A stretch of DNA of 64,000 bases from assembly GCF_028464065.1 (NCBI RefSeq), contig NZ_CP116808.1, forward strand, positions 2,063,501 through 2,127,500. The letters run 5' to 3'. The translations under genes were made by a program, and so were the position numbers. A model generated the notes under the pieces. It was not told the DNA's origin and searched no databases. It was given only the letters and a program-made list of their open reading frames with translations. Position 1 is the stretch's first letter. Each line of letters begins with the position of its first letter. The DNA comes from Saprospira sp. CCB-QB6 (GTDB lineage Bacteria > Bacteroidota > Bacteroidia > Chitinophagales > Saprospiraceae). This document shows positions 27,899-37,019 of this stretch, piece by piece.

Positions 27899-30800
27899 TT
27901 GAGAAATCGCGAACAGCAACATATAATCGAAACTCAAAACCTCAATATTGAGGTACAGGGTTATCTGGATGAGTACCAACTTCGGGTAGTGCAAACAACC
28001 CTTATACATTTATTTAAGAATGAGTTGGGGAATTATTTGGACCGGCTTTTTAGCGAAATGGTCCCGCCAGATGTACATCTTGTGATTGATCGTTTAGATA
28101 TTGATTTGCCTCCGATTGATTTGCGTGGTGCTGAGGCGATTAAGGATTTTCGTCCCGCAGTAGAACGCTATTTTAAGAAGGTAGCTCGAGAGGCTGTTCA
28201 AAAAACGATTATAAAAAGCTCAGGCGGTCGATTTGAGGAAGAAGGGATGCGTGTGAGGGTCAGTAAGTGGACCCTATTTAAGGATTTTTTGGAAAAGGGG
28301 CATTACCCGAGTTGGGCTGGTCCGAAGAACTTGCCAATCAGTTCGGTCATTGAGGAACTCATGCGGCAATCGCCTCGCAAAATGGCTGAGCTTTTGCTCG
28401 ATATTGGTCGTAGAAACCCTCAATTGGCCAATCGGCTCATTTTTCAATTTGGGCCACGACAGCTAGAGCAATTACTTCAGTTGATTTATCAGCAGGCGGG
28501 ACCCAATATGCTTCGGCAATTACAACTTATTCTAAAGCGATTGGGCCAAAGATATCGGGCTTTGCGTGGGCAGCGATCTGTTCAAAAAGCTGCTTATACC
28601 GTAGCCTTTGAGTATATTTTTGAAAAAGTGCGTTCTGGGCGAAAATTTGTGTATAGAGAGCAGGAGCTAGTGCAGAAAATTGTAGAGCGCATTCAGAAAA
28701 ATTACCAACATATTTCGGCTCAAGATTTGGGCGAACTAGATAGCGGCGTGCGCCAAGAGCACAGTCAAAATTATGGAGACTTGGATTTGCTGGAGTATTT
28801 TCTTCAGCATGGGTCTATTCCCTATTGGGCTAAAACCGATAGTTTGGCCTCTATGCGTCAGCTTTTTGATCGTCTAATTCATAAGCGACTTACGGCCTTA
28901 CAACGTCTTATTATTCGACAAAAAGAGCAGCCCAATTTTTGGCAACGTCTATTTTTGCAGTTTGAAGAACAACAACTTTTACAGTTGTTGGAGCCTTTGA
29001 GTGAGGATCGTATGCGTTTGGTTCGCAGCCTTCTTCTACACTTTAATCAATGGGGTCAAACAGAGGGGATTAGCCGCCATCGTTTGGCGCCAGTCTTGAT
29101 GGGGCAGCTTTTTGAGCAACTTTTGGTTAGTCGATCTAGCTTTTCCGAAAAGAGGTTGGTAGAAGCTTTCTTGATGGAGGCTAGTCAATTATCATCAAAA
29201 AGTAAAGAAGACTTAGCTCAAACGCTCTTTAAAACTTTAGAGCAAGAAAATAATGAACGCTTTGAGCTTTTTCGTCAAGAACTATTGCAACAATTGGGGA
29301 AAATTTTTCCTCAAACAAAGGCCTCTGCGCATAGCGAACTACTCAAAGAAGAGCAACTGAAGAGTAAAAGTCTAGAGGTAGAACTAGCTTTACAAACTTT
29401 AGAAGATAAATTGATGCAAGAGGGGCTGGACCAAGAGCAAATGGCACAGCTTCAAAAGGAAAGAGGGCGCCTCCAACGTCGAGAACGCCAATTGCAAAGA
29501 GAATTGCAGGCGATATCAGGTCTAGCAGCTAGCTCTATTCGGGCTTTGTTGGGTCGAAAAAAATGGCTTAAAAAACGTCTCATTCAGTTAGAAAAGGAGC
29601 TCAAATCAGAAGAAAAACGCATTAAGGCAGAAGATAAAGCAATAGAAAAAGAGCATAAAGCTAAGCAGGATGAGGCGCGACAGCTACGCCGCCTGATAAG
29701 AAATATGCGTCGAGAAACTAAAGCGATTGCTCGTGAGCTAGGCAAATCTTATAAGAAAGTAGATAAAGAGAGTCGCTCAGCACTTAGAGAACTCAAATTG
29801 GAATTTTCGGCTGCCGTATCAGATCTTTATAATGAGCGTTCGGACTTGCAACTGCAATTGGGGCAATTGGAGGAGCTACTCGCTTTGGGCGAACTTAGCC
29901 GAGCGGAAAAAAATCAACTGCAAAGCCAAATTCGGTTGCTCAATCGTCAGCTTAAACAACTAGATAGAGAGTTACAGCAATTAGATCAAATGCTAGCCCA
30001 AGTAAATGCCGATTTGCGAAAATTGGAACAAGATGAAACGACTGAAGAGCCTAATGCTAGTTCACAAATAGATTTTCTTGTCTTTTTCTTGCAGTATGGT
30101 TCGGTGCCTTGGTGGGCCGAAGAATATAGAGATTATTCTATAGAGGCTATCTTTAAGCAGTTTGCTGAAAAAGAAGCAGATAAACTCCGTAAGGCCGTTT
30201 CGCGTTTGGGCAAAAACCCCATCGTTTGGCAACGGATGGTGAATCAGTTATCTGAAGAAGTGTTGGAAATGGTTCTGATTGCTCTTTTTCCCCGCTTTGC
30301 TGGTTTTGCTATCTCTACCGCTATCATGCTAGAAAAAATCAAATCTGCTCAGGTTTTTGAGAAAATTAAGTCGATTTCGCTAAAGGATTTTAAGTGGAAT
30401 AAGATTTTAGAATACCTTTTCCTCCACCCAAGCCAAAGCAATCCACAGCAATTTCTTAAAGACTTGGTTTTGGAATTAGGCAAAAGTTATGAAATTTCGC
30501 CTCGAGAGCTGTTGATGTATATGACCAATCTCTCCCATAATAATCCAGAGACTCGGCTAGCTTATTTTGCAGATGTAATTGGTAATTTAGGAGAAGATGA
30601 TAGCATTATAGCGGCAGAAGAAGCCTTGGTGCAAGAGCTTTTGCTCCGCCAGCGCCAAGCCGAAGGACTCATTTTGAGTTTAGAGAAGAAAAAAGAAGCT
30701 CTAGAACAGTACTTACTTAAAGGTTTGTACACCGAAGCTGCTATTCGAGCCAAAACAGATACGCTTGCAGGTATGCAAGCAATCATTAGAGAATTACTGG

Positions 30801-33046
30801 TCCAAGATCGACAGTTTTTGCGCAAGCTGTTGCTTGATGCGATTGGCCGAGCTCCGGCAAGAGAGCGATTAGTCACTAATTTTGATAATAAAACCTTTTG
30901 GGAATTGGTCCTTTTGCTGAATAAATCAGCTATGCCACTAACCCAAAACTATGTACAGGAACTGGGGAGAGCCCTCAATGACCACAACCTTTTTATGGTC
31001 AAGGATACGGTTTATCGCTACTTGTTAGAACTAAGTCAAGGCGGACAGTTTGCTGTTCGTGCATTGGTCCAACAACTCCTCAAAGCTATTAGCCGAAATA
31101 CACAGCGAGATCCTATGCTCTTGCTAAATGATTGGAAGACCAAGCTGCGTAATTTACCTACTCAACGCTCAGGGCTGCTCCTGCAACTTTTGGAAACGGA
31201 AATCGCTCTTCTTCGAGCACAACGACGCTCAACAGAAGATCCTAGCTTAATAGAAAGCTTGGGGCAGCAATTGGGTAGTTTAGAGTTGGAACAGCAACAT
31301 TTTAGCCGTCAATTATTGCAAGTACTCAACCGAGAACGTATAGAAAAAGAAGGTCTTGAAATTATTCCAGAGGATTTAGACGAACTTTATAGTCGCCTTG
31401 AGGCCATAGAAAAAGAAATTGAAGACCTTAAGATAAATATTGATGCAGCCCAAGCCATGGAGAAAATCCTGCGCTGGCGTCGCATTGCGGAATTAGAGGC
31501 CCAACGCAATTTGTTGCAACAGGAAGAACCCTTCGCTATTCGTCAGCTGCAACAAGATATGATTAGCCTCAGAGAAGAAATGGAGAGCTTAGCTGCTCGC
31601 TTGAAAAGTTTGGAGGGCTATGCTAAACAAGGACTTTCTGTAGCAGAATTAAGAGAGGAAATTACCAAATTGGAGCAGCAGCGCCGAGCCTTACAACAGC
31701 AGTTTAAGGACTTACAAGATCAAGGTGAAGATGCAACTAAAGAGGAATTGGCCCTTATGCAGTTGCGCCAAGAACTAGAACGACTACAAAGAGATTTAGA
31801 AAGTGAATTAGAGGCCTTGCCCGAGCCAGAGTTGCTCGAAAAGATGTTGGTAGATGAATGGGAACAGCCTGCTTTACCTATAGAGTCTATTCGTCAAGCT
31901 CCCGAGGTTCAAGAATTCTTAAGTTATTTGATGGAGCTACCTTGGCAACAAGCTGAGGCTGATCGCATTCGCCAACGCTATTTGGTCGCACTACAAGACC
32001 ATTGGGATGATCTGACTGAAGGCGTTCAAGCTAATCGAGAATTATTGGAACTGCTCCGCTCTAAAATGCGCCAGCTGTTGCTTCCTAGCCTGCAACGAAT
32101 GAGTCAAAAACGCCTCGATTGGCGCCGAGAAATTGAAGCTTTGCCTGATATGAATACCGCCCAAAAATGGGAGCAGCGCCTAAGCGGAAGAGAAGAGGAG
32201 CAAATTGAATGGTTGGAACGTTTAGAGGCAGAGCAATGGGATGACCAAATCGCTAAGGAATTGGCCAATTTGCGCAAAAAGGTGCGTATTTATTTTCGGA
32301 AAATGCGCTTGATGTTCCGTCGCCAATTACGCAAACTAGCACAAGCTGAAGCCGCTCGCCTCAAAGAACTAGAGCGGGTCCAAGAAGAGGAAGAAAAACG
32401 CCTAGAAGCAGAACGCCTCAAGCGAATCAATGAACTAAAAAGACAGGAAAAAACGCCAGAAGCCGAAGCCGAAGAAGAAACAAAGGTGAAGCCCAAAAAA
32501 GAAAAACCCAAGCCAGCCGATCCCCCCGTAGATGAACCCCTCTATGTCCGAAATGCTGGATTGGTCCTTTTACAGCCTTATTATACCCGCCTTTTTATGG
32601 CCCTTAAAATGGTCAATAAAGGAAAGTTTGTCAATGAAGAAGCGCAAATTCGAGCTACACATATGCTGCAGTATATTGCCACAAGACAAACAGAAACGCC
32701 CGAAAATGAATTGGTCCTGAATAAAATTATGTGTGGCCTGCCGCTCTCTACCCCGGTCCCTATGGATGTGGGCCTGACGGAGCAAGAGCTGGGCACTTGT
32801 GATAGCCTTTTGCAAGGGGCAATCAATAACTGGAGCAGGATGCGGACCATGACGCCAGATGCTCTGCGAGGCACTTTCCTTATTCGTGAAGGAAGTATCA
32901 AAGAGGAGGCTGATCGCTGGAAACTCAAGGTGGAAAAAGGCTCTTTTGATATGCTTTTGCGCACCCTTCCTTGGGGGTTTACCTTTGTCCGCTATGGCTG
33001 GTTACCCAAGTTCATTGCTGTAGAATGGGATATTCCAGGTACTTAA
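27899..33046 (+). CDS. Contractile injection system tape-measure-like protein
   Basis: 1715 residues, TTG start at 27899 because the next ATG (28058) would cut into the N-terminal text HIIETQNLNIEVQGYLDEYQL typical of the family. The N-terminal 110 residues and the last 180 (NAGLVLLQPYYTRLF, LNKIMCGLPLS, DALRGTFLIREG, RTLPWGFTFVRYGWLPKFIAVEWD) match the CIS tape-measure family of extracellular contractile injection systems. A module with FLxxGxxPxWA recurs three times, near residues 130-205, 302-380 and 729-810. Between and after them lie very long Glu/Lys/Gln-rich coiled coils (about 470-720, 1130-1300, 1500-1580). No sheath, tube, baseplate or AAA+ gene is near, so it is an orphan here. Confidence 0.82.
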   Translation: MRNREQQHIIETQNLNIEVQGYLDEYQLRVVQTTLIHLFKNELGNYLDRLFSEMVPPDVHLVIDRLDIDLPPIDLRGAEAIKDFRPAVERYFKKVAREAVQKTIIKSSGGRFEEEGMRVRVSKWTLFKDFLEKGHYPSWAGPKNLPISSVIEELMRQSPRKMAELLLDIGRRNPQLANRLIFQFGPRQLEQLLQLIYQQAGPNMLRQLQLILKRLGQRYRALRGQRSVQKAAYTVAFEYIFEKVRSGRKFVYREQELVQKIVERIQKNYQHISAQDLGELDSGVRQEHSQNYGDLDLLEYFLQHGSIPYWAKTDSLASMRQLFDRLIHKRLTALQRLIIRQKEQPNFWQRLFLQFEEQQLLQLLEPLSEDRMRLVRSLLLHFNQWGQTEGISRHRLAPVLMGQLFEQLLVSRSSFSEKRLVEAFLMEASQLSSKSKEDLAQTLFKTLEQENNERFELFRQELLQQLGKIFPQTKASAHSELLKEEQLKSKSLEVELALQTLEDKLMQEGLDQEQMAQLQKERGRLQRRERQLQRELQAISGLAASSIRALLGRKKWLKKRLIQLEKELKSEEKRIKAEDKAIEKEHKAKQDEARQLRRLIRNMRRETKAIARELGKSYKKVDKESRSALRELKLEFSAAVSDLYNERSDLQLQLGQLEELLALGELSRAEKNQLQSQIRLLNRQLKQLDRELQQLDQMLAQVNADLRKLEQDETTEEPNASSQIDFLVFFLQYGSVPWWAEEYRDYSIEAIFKQFAEKEADKLRKAVSRLGKNPIVWQRMVNQLSEEVLEMVLIALFPRFAGFAISTAIMLEKIKSAQVFEKIKSISLKDFKWNKILEYLFLHPSQSNPQQFLKDLVLELGKSYEISPRELLMYMTNLSHNNPETRLAYFADVIGNLGEDDSIIAAEEALVQELLLRQRQAEGLILSLEKKKEALEQYLLKGLYTEAAIRAKTDTLAGMQAIIRELLVQDRQFLRKLLLDAIGRAPARERLVTNFDNKTFWELVLLLNKSAMPLTQNYVQELGRALNDHNLFMVKDTVYRYLLELSQGGQFAVRALVQQLLKAISRNTQRDPMLLLNDWKTKLRNLPTQRSGLLLQLLETEIALLRAQRRSTEDPSLIESLGQQLGSLELEQQHFSRQLLQVLNRERIEKEGLEIIPEDLDELYSRLEAIEKEIEDLKINIDAAQAMEKILRWRRIAELEAQRNLLQQEEPFAIRQLQQDMISLREEMESLAARLKSLEGYAKQGLSVAELREEITKLEQQRRALQQQFKDLQDQGEDATKEELALMQLRQELERLQRDLESELEALPEPELLEKMLVDEWEQPALPIESIRQAPEVQEFLSYLMELPWQQAEADRIRQRYLVALQDHWDDLTEGVQANRELLELLRSKMRQLLLPSLQRMSQKRLDWRREIEALPDMNTAQKWEQRLSGREEEQIEWLERLEAEQWDDQIAKELANLRKKVRIYFRKMRLMFRRQLRKLAQAEAARLKELERVQEEEEKRLEAERLKRINELKRQEKTPEAEAEEETKVKPKKEKPKPADPPVDEPLYVRNAGLVLLQPYYTRLFMALKMVNKGKFVNEEAQIRATHMLQYIATRQTETPENELVLNKIMCGLPLSTPVPMDVGLTEQELGTCDSLLQGAINNWSRMRTMTPDALRGTFLIREGSIKEEADRWKLKVEKGSFDMLLRTLPWGFTFVRYGWLPKFIAVEWDIPGT

Positions 33047-33049
33047 TAT

Positions 33050-33407
33050 TGGGGGCTTCCCGCAGCCCTTTTATTTGGGGCTGCGGGCGCTATGCTGCGG
33101 GGCTCGCAGTTCTGCTCGGCCCTGCGGGCTCCACTTCGTTTCGCCCTCGGTCTGGCCTGACGGCCACCCGCTCCGCAGCGCTAAGCCATTTTGGCCCAAG
33201 GGCCAAGGCGGCTTCGCCGCCCCAACTAGCCGCATTTATTGGGGCCAAAGGCCCTTTCTCTGCCCGATTAGGGCCGCTTTTTTGGCCTAGCGATGTGAAA
33301 GGGGGGCCGCAGGCCAGACCGAAGCGCGCAGCGCTGAAGGGCCGAGCGAAGAGCGAGCCCTGAAACGTAGCGCCGCAAGGCGAAGCCGCAGCGGAGGCCC
33401 CCAAAAA
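33050..33407. repeat. Inverted pair of GC-rich modular repeats (copies 11a and 11b)
   Basis: Rightward unit 33050 to about 33200 (GGGGGCTTCCCGCAGCC, core GCTCGCAGTTCTGCTCGGCCC, GGTCTGGCC). Leftward unit about 33285-33407 (CCTAGCGATG, GGCCGCAGGCC-AGACC, AGCGCGCAGCGCT slot, core GGGCCGAGCGAAG, GAAACGTAGCGCC, GGAGGCCCCCAAAAA). Both G-rich ends face outward. The 80 bp between them holds GGCCAAAGGCC and GGCCCAAGGGCC palindromes. Confidence 0.85.
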
Positions 33408-33410
33408 CTA

Positions 33411-33447
33411 AAACGCCCATTCTCAAAAGCGGGAATGGGCGTTTTAT
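33411..33447 (-). terminator. Terminator of rlmB unit
   Basis: Arms AAACGCCCATTC and GAATGGGCGTTT with an 9-nt loop, and T-rich flanks on both strands. It lies below the rlmB stop and can serve both directions. Confidence 0.8.
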
Positions 33448-33465
33448 GTATAGTGCAAAACGAGT

Positions 33466-34224
33466 TTACTTTTGTTGGCGCATAATTTCGTAGAGCGTAA
33501 TGCCCGTGGCCACCGAAACATTAAAAGAGTCGGTTTGGCCGCGCATAGGCAAAAGAAAATGCTCATCTACCTTGTCGAGTAAGACGCGATTGACGCCCTT
33601 ATGCTCATCGCCCATAATGAGGGCCAGCGGGAGATTGAGTTCTAGATCATAAAGCATTTTTTCGCCCTGTAGGTCGGCGGCAATCAGTTGAAGGCCATTC
33701 ATCTGTAGGTATTCAGCCGTTTGGATCAGGCTATTTACTCGGCAAACGGGCAAATGATTGAGGGCTCCAGCAGAGCTCTTCATGGCCGAGTCATTGATTT
33801 GGGCCGAGCCTTTTTTAGGAATAATCAGGGCGTCGGCTCCGGCAGCTTCTGCAGAGCGGGCAATTGCGCCAATATTGCGGACATCCGTCACGCCATCTAG
33901 CAAAACAAAAAGCGGGTGCTTGCCTTTTTCGTAGGCCAATAAGAGCAAATCTTCTACTTGATAATAGGGGATAGGGGAGAGTAGGGCCACCACCCCTTGG
34001 TGGTTTTTGCGAGTATAATTATTGAGACGTTCTTTGGGGACCGTTTGTAGTGGAACGTCTAGTTCTTTGCAAGCTTTGCGCAAATCCTTTTCAAAAGGGC
34101 CACGAACATTAGCGGCCAAGATAATTTTTTCAAAATTGCGTTTAGCTTCAAGGGCGTCCATTACAGGATGACGGCCGAAAATCATTTCTTGATCGGGCGT
34201 CTTTTTTGGTCGGTGGTGCTGCAT
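33466..34224 (-). CDS. rlmB: 23S rRNA (guanosine-2'-O)-methyltransferase RlmB family
   Basis: SPOUT (TrmH-type) methyltransferase, 252 residues. The N-terminal substrate-binding domain begins MIFGRHPVMDALEA. The three knot motifs are clear: LLDGVTDVRNIGAIARSAEAAG, ALIMGDEHKGV and LPMRGQTDSFNVSVATG. RlmB methylates G2251 in the ribosomal P-loop; assignment to RlmB rather than another TrmH-family enzyme rests on length and domain order. It lies 15 bp downstream of gldD in the same direction. Confidence 0.92.
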   Translation of the reverse strand: MQHHRPKKTPDQEMIFGRHPVMDALEAKRNFEKIILAANVRGPFEKDLRKACKELDVPLQTVPKERLNNYTRKNHQGVVALLSPIPYYQVEDLLLLAYEKGKHPLFVLLDGVTDVRNIGAIARSAEAAGADALIIPKKGSAQINDSAMKSSAGALNHLPVCRVNSLIQTAEYLQMNGLQLIAADLQGEKMLYDLELNLPLALIMGDEHKGVNRVLLDKVDEHFLLPMRGQTDSFNVSVATGITLYEIMRQQK

Positions 34225-34239
34225 GAAAATGCGATTAGA

Positions 34240-34857
34240 TTATTGAGAATTGGCCCATTGGAAGCTATTGATCATCCCCATGATGTCTGTTTTGACAAAG
34301 TCAATTACGGGAGCCATAGAATCAGCTTCTGGGCGGGTATTAAAATAGAGTGAGGCTCGAACAGCATGTTGGCTACTATCGGTTAGCAGGAGCTGAAAGG
34401 GCGAAGCTACATGGCCTTCAATGTTGAATAAAACGCCATAGACCTTATCTTCTGGGCGATTGATAACATAATCATCAAGGCTAGCAGCCTTAGCGGTATG
34501 TTCTTCGGCTAGTCGATAAGCATCGCTATACATTTTGTAGAGTTCTTCTTCAATAGGACCTTTAGAAAGGTCTGTATAAGTAAAATGTAGACGGCCATTT
34601 AGGCTTTTGAAGTTGAGGTCAAACCAGCAAGAGTGAAGTGCTTTCCGATTGCCTAAAGTGGTATCTTGGATAAACTCCATATAGTCTGGATAATCGAAAT
34701 GGAAGGCACAGAAATTCCTGTCGAGGGCTTGGTAGTTGCGTTCGGGATAAACGACCTTAGGATAAATGCGTTTTTTGGGAATGTATACCTCCTCTTCTTG
34801 GCAAGCAACCAAAGAAAGACAGAGGCCCAAAAAGAGCCAAAAGAAAGAAGTCTTCAT
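34240..34857 (-). CDS. gldD: Gliding motility lipoprotein GldD
   Basis: 205 residues with a lipoprotein signal (LSLVAC, lipidated C19). The body has the GldD texts PKKRIYPKVVYPERNYQ, CAFHFDYPDYMEF, CWFDLNF and HFTYTDL. GldD is an envelope lipoprotein required for gliding and T9SS function in Flavobacterium; its biochemical role is not settled. The order mutY-ssb-gldE-gldD found there is preserved here, which supports the name. It follows gldE by 15 bp. Confidence 0.94.
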   Translation of the reverse strand: MKTSFFWLFLGLCLSLVACQEEEVYIPKKRIYPKVVYPERNYQALDRNFCAFHFDYPDYMEFIQDTTLGNRKALHSCWFDLNFKSLNGRLHFTYTDLSKGPIEEELYKMYSDAYRLAEEHTAKAASLDDYVINRPEDKVYGVLFNIEGHVASPFQLLLTDSSQHAVRASLYFNTRPEADSMAPVIDFVKTDIMGMINSFQWANSQ

Positions 34858-34872
34858 AAGGAATAGTCATTT

Positions 34873-36288
34873 TTAGGCCAAAACCTGCTCTCCTGCACTT
34901 TCCGCCAAAGTCACCTTAATCGTTTCGATCCGGCGCTTAGTGGTACTGAGGACCTGAAATTTGATCCCTTGAAAGAGCAGTTGGCTATTTTTCTTGGGCA
35001 TACTCCCATGAATCATCAGAAGTAGGCCAGCCAGCGTTTCTGCGGAAGAGCGAGCTTCTTCAAAAAGTTCGGGGTCAATATCCATAATCTTACAAGCCTC
35101 TTGGATAGAAGTCTTGGCTTCAAAAATATAGATATGCTCGCTTATTTTAGTGTAACCTTGTGATTCAGGCTCATCAAATTCATCATTGATTTCGCCAACA
35201 ATTTCTTCTAGGACATCCTCTAAGGTAACAATACCAGAACTCCCACCATATTCATCTACTACAATAGCCATATGGGTACGGCGAACCTGAAACTCATTGA
35301 AAAGATCATCGATTTTCTTGTTTTCAGGAATGAAAAAGGCGGGGCGAATTAAAGCGTGCCAGTCAAAGCTATCATCCTTATCAAAGTGCTCGATCAAATC
35401 TTTGGTATGCACAATACCCAAGACCTTATCAAAAGTTTCCTCGTAAACGGGAATCCTAGAATAGTTGGAATTTTGCAAAACAGCCAAAAGCTCACTAAAG
35501 TTAATGCTGCTATCTACAGCCTCTACATCTACCCGAGCACACATGATGTTCTTTACCGTAGTATTTCCAAACTTGACAATCCCTTTGAGAATATCTATAT
35601 CTTGTTCGGCATATTTGGTATCGCCTACAGTTAACTCAATTGCCTGTTCGATGTCTTTATCTGTTACGACATTCATTCCTGAATGTTTGGCCAATCTGCG
35701 CTCAATAATGCGAGTTGCATTAACTAATATCCAGCTTAAAGGCCAAAATAAACGACGTAAAATAAGCAGTGGACGAGCCATGAGCTTACTCAAACGCATA
35801 TTGTTGCTCGTAGCATAAACCTTGGGGGCAACCTCGCCAAAAAGGACCAATAAAAAGGTGACCAAAACTACCGTTACTAGGAAAGATAACCAAGGCGGGG
35901 TACTTTCTGGAAGCAATTGCTCAAATAGAAAGTTCGAAGTGAGGATAATGCCAATATTGACAAAATTGTTGCTGATCAAAATGGTCGACAACAAATAATG
36001 GGGCTTCTCCAAAAGACGCAAAATGCGGCCCCTTGGTCCCCCCTTGTTTACCGCCTGCTTTTGTAATTCCTCAATGTCGTTATGCGTAATCGAAAAAAAG
36101 GCTACCTCCGAGCCAGATAGCAAGGCCGAACAGGCCAAAAGAAGAATAATACTGCCGAGAGAAATCCAGGTGGCGGGCCCCAAATCAGTTAAAAATAAAA
36201 AACTGAGGCCCAGCTCGGATGGAATAAGGTCTGTGTCCAAAATAATACGCTTAGATGAAGAATATAACAGAGTGCTACAAGAGCTCAA
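34873..36288 (-). CDS. gldE: Gliding motility-associated protein GldE (CNNM plus CBS)
   Basis: 471 residues. Order: about three or four transmembrane helices of a CNNM (DUF21) domain ([24 protein letters not shown], then [21 protein letters not shown]), two CBS domains ([21 protein letters not shown] and [30 protein letters not shown]), and a CorC/HlyC C-terminal domain. This family resembles magnesium/cobalt exporters. In Flavobacterium GldE supports GldD. The first 30 residues are not conserved-looking and the true start may be inside. It is 130 bp below ssb with a terminator between. Confidence 0.93.
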   Translation of the reverse strand: MSSCSTLLYSSSKRIILDTDLIPSELGLSFLFLTDLGPATWISLGSIILLLACSALLSGSEVAFFSITHNDIEELQKQAVNKGGPRGRILRLLEKPHYLLSTILISNNFVNIGIILTSNFLFEQLLPESTPPWLSFLVTVVLVTFLLVLFGEVAPKVYATSNNMRLSKLMARPLLILRRLFWPLSWILVNATRIIERRLAKHSGMNVVTDKDIEQAIELTVGDTKYAEQDIDILKGIVKFGNTTVKNIMCARVDVEAVDSSINFSELLAVLQNSNYSRIPVYEETFDKVLGIVHTKDLIEHFDKDDSFDWHALIRPAFFIPENKKIDDLFNEFQVRRTHMAIVVDEYGGSSGIVTLEDVLEEIVGEINDEFDEPESQGYTKISEHIYIFEAKTSIQEACKIMDIDPELFEEARSSAETLAGLLLMIHGSMPKKNSQLLFQGIKFQVLSTTKRRIETIKVTLAESAGEQVLA

Positions 36289-36417
36289 AAACTCTTTTCA
36301 GAATGCTATTCTGCTAGAGCCTTTAGCCAATATACTAAGTAGTTAGCGAATATAGAACTATCTGCTATTTATTTCAAGAGCTGATAAATAAATGAATTCT
36401 AAGAAGAACAAAAAGCC

Positions 36418-36457
36418 CTAAAAAAAGGACCAATAACTCCAAAAGGTTATTGGTCCT
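36418..36457 (-). terminator. Terminator after ssb
   Basis: Minus-strand arms GGACCAATAAC and GTTATTGGTCC with loop CTTTTGGA, followed by seven T. It separates ssb from gldE. Confidence 0.9.
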
Positions 36458-36481
36458 TGCTGCCAAAAGAAAGCAATTGAA

Positions 36482-36940
36482 CTAGAAGGGAAGATCATCT
36501 CCATCACTTTCTTGCTCATAACGCTCATTCTGGCCACTATTATTCGTTTGGCCAGCTTCCCCCATATCCGCAGGCTCTTCTGGTGGTGGGGGATTAGTAT
36601 AACCACTCGCATTGTTTTCTCTTCTCTCTAGAGAACGAAAGGTGTTGGCCGCAATTTCAGTCATATAACGCGTATTGCCATTCTCATCATCCCAACTACG
36701 GCTGGTAATTTTACCCTCTACATACACCAAGCTGCCTTTCTTGAGCTGCTGTGCTGCACGCTCCGCCGCCTGACGCCAAATGATGATGTTGTGCCATTCC
36801 GTTTTCGTCTGCCACTCCCCATTTACCTGATAACTCTCATTGGTCGCCATCGTAAAACGAGTATAAACCGCGCCACTAGGTAATGTCTTCATCTCTGGGT
36901 CTTTACCCAAATTTCCAATTAAGGTCACTTTGTTGATCAT
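36482..36940 (-). CDS. ssb: Single-stranded DNA-binding protein
   Basis: 152 residues. The OB fold begins MINKVTLIGNLGKDPEM and includes TFMATNESY-like aromatic positions (FTMATNESY, EWHNIIIWRQAAE, GSLVYVEGKITSRSW). A Pro/Asn/Gln/Gly-rich linker leads to the acidic tip DGDDLPF, which recruits partner proteins. A complete promoter precedes it (36971-37001) and a terminator follows, so ssb can be transcribed on its own inside the mutY-ssb-gldE-gldD order. Confidence 0.97.
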   Translation of the reverse strand: MINKVTLIGNLGKDPEMKTLPSGAVYTRFTMATNESYQVNGEWQTKTEWHNIIIWRQAAERAAQQLKKGSLVYVEGKITSRSWDDENGNTRYMTEIAANTFRSLERRENNASGYTNPPPPEEPADMGEAGQTNNSGQNERYEQESDGDDLPF

Positions 36941-36970
36941 AGTCTATAATTTTAGTATATCTGTGTTTTA

Positions 36971-37001
36971 CAAAAGTATGTTTATTATTTTAAATTCGCA
37001 A
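36971..37001 (-). promoter_or_regulatory. ssb promoter (TTG - 20 nt - TACTTTTG)
   Basis: On the minus strand TTG (37001-36999), exactly 20 nt, then TACTTTTG (36978-36971), matching the Bacteroidota sigma consensus. The box ends 31 bp before the ssb ATG. Confidence 0.7.
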
Positions 37002-37019
37002 CTGTCAGTAAATTTTTTA

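Noticed and set aside
32971-33404. ORFs of 130 and 104 codons after the tape-measure-like gene
   Set aside because: They cover the inverted pair of repeats and have its composition (Ala, Arg, Gly, Pro); no gene features are seen.
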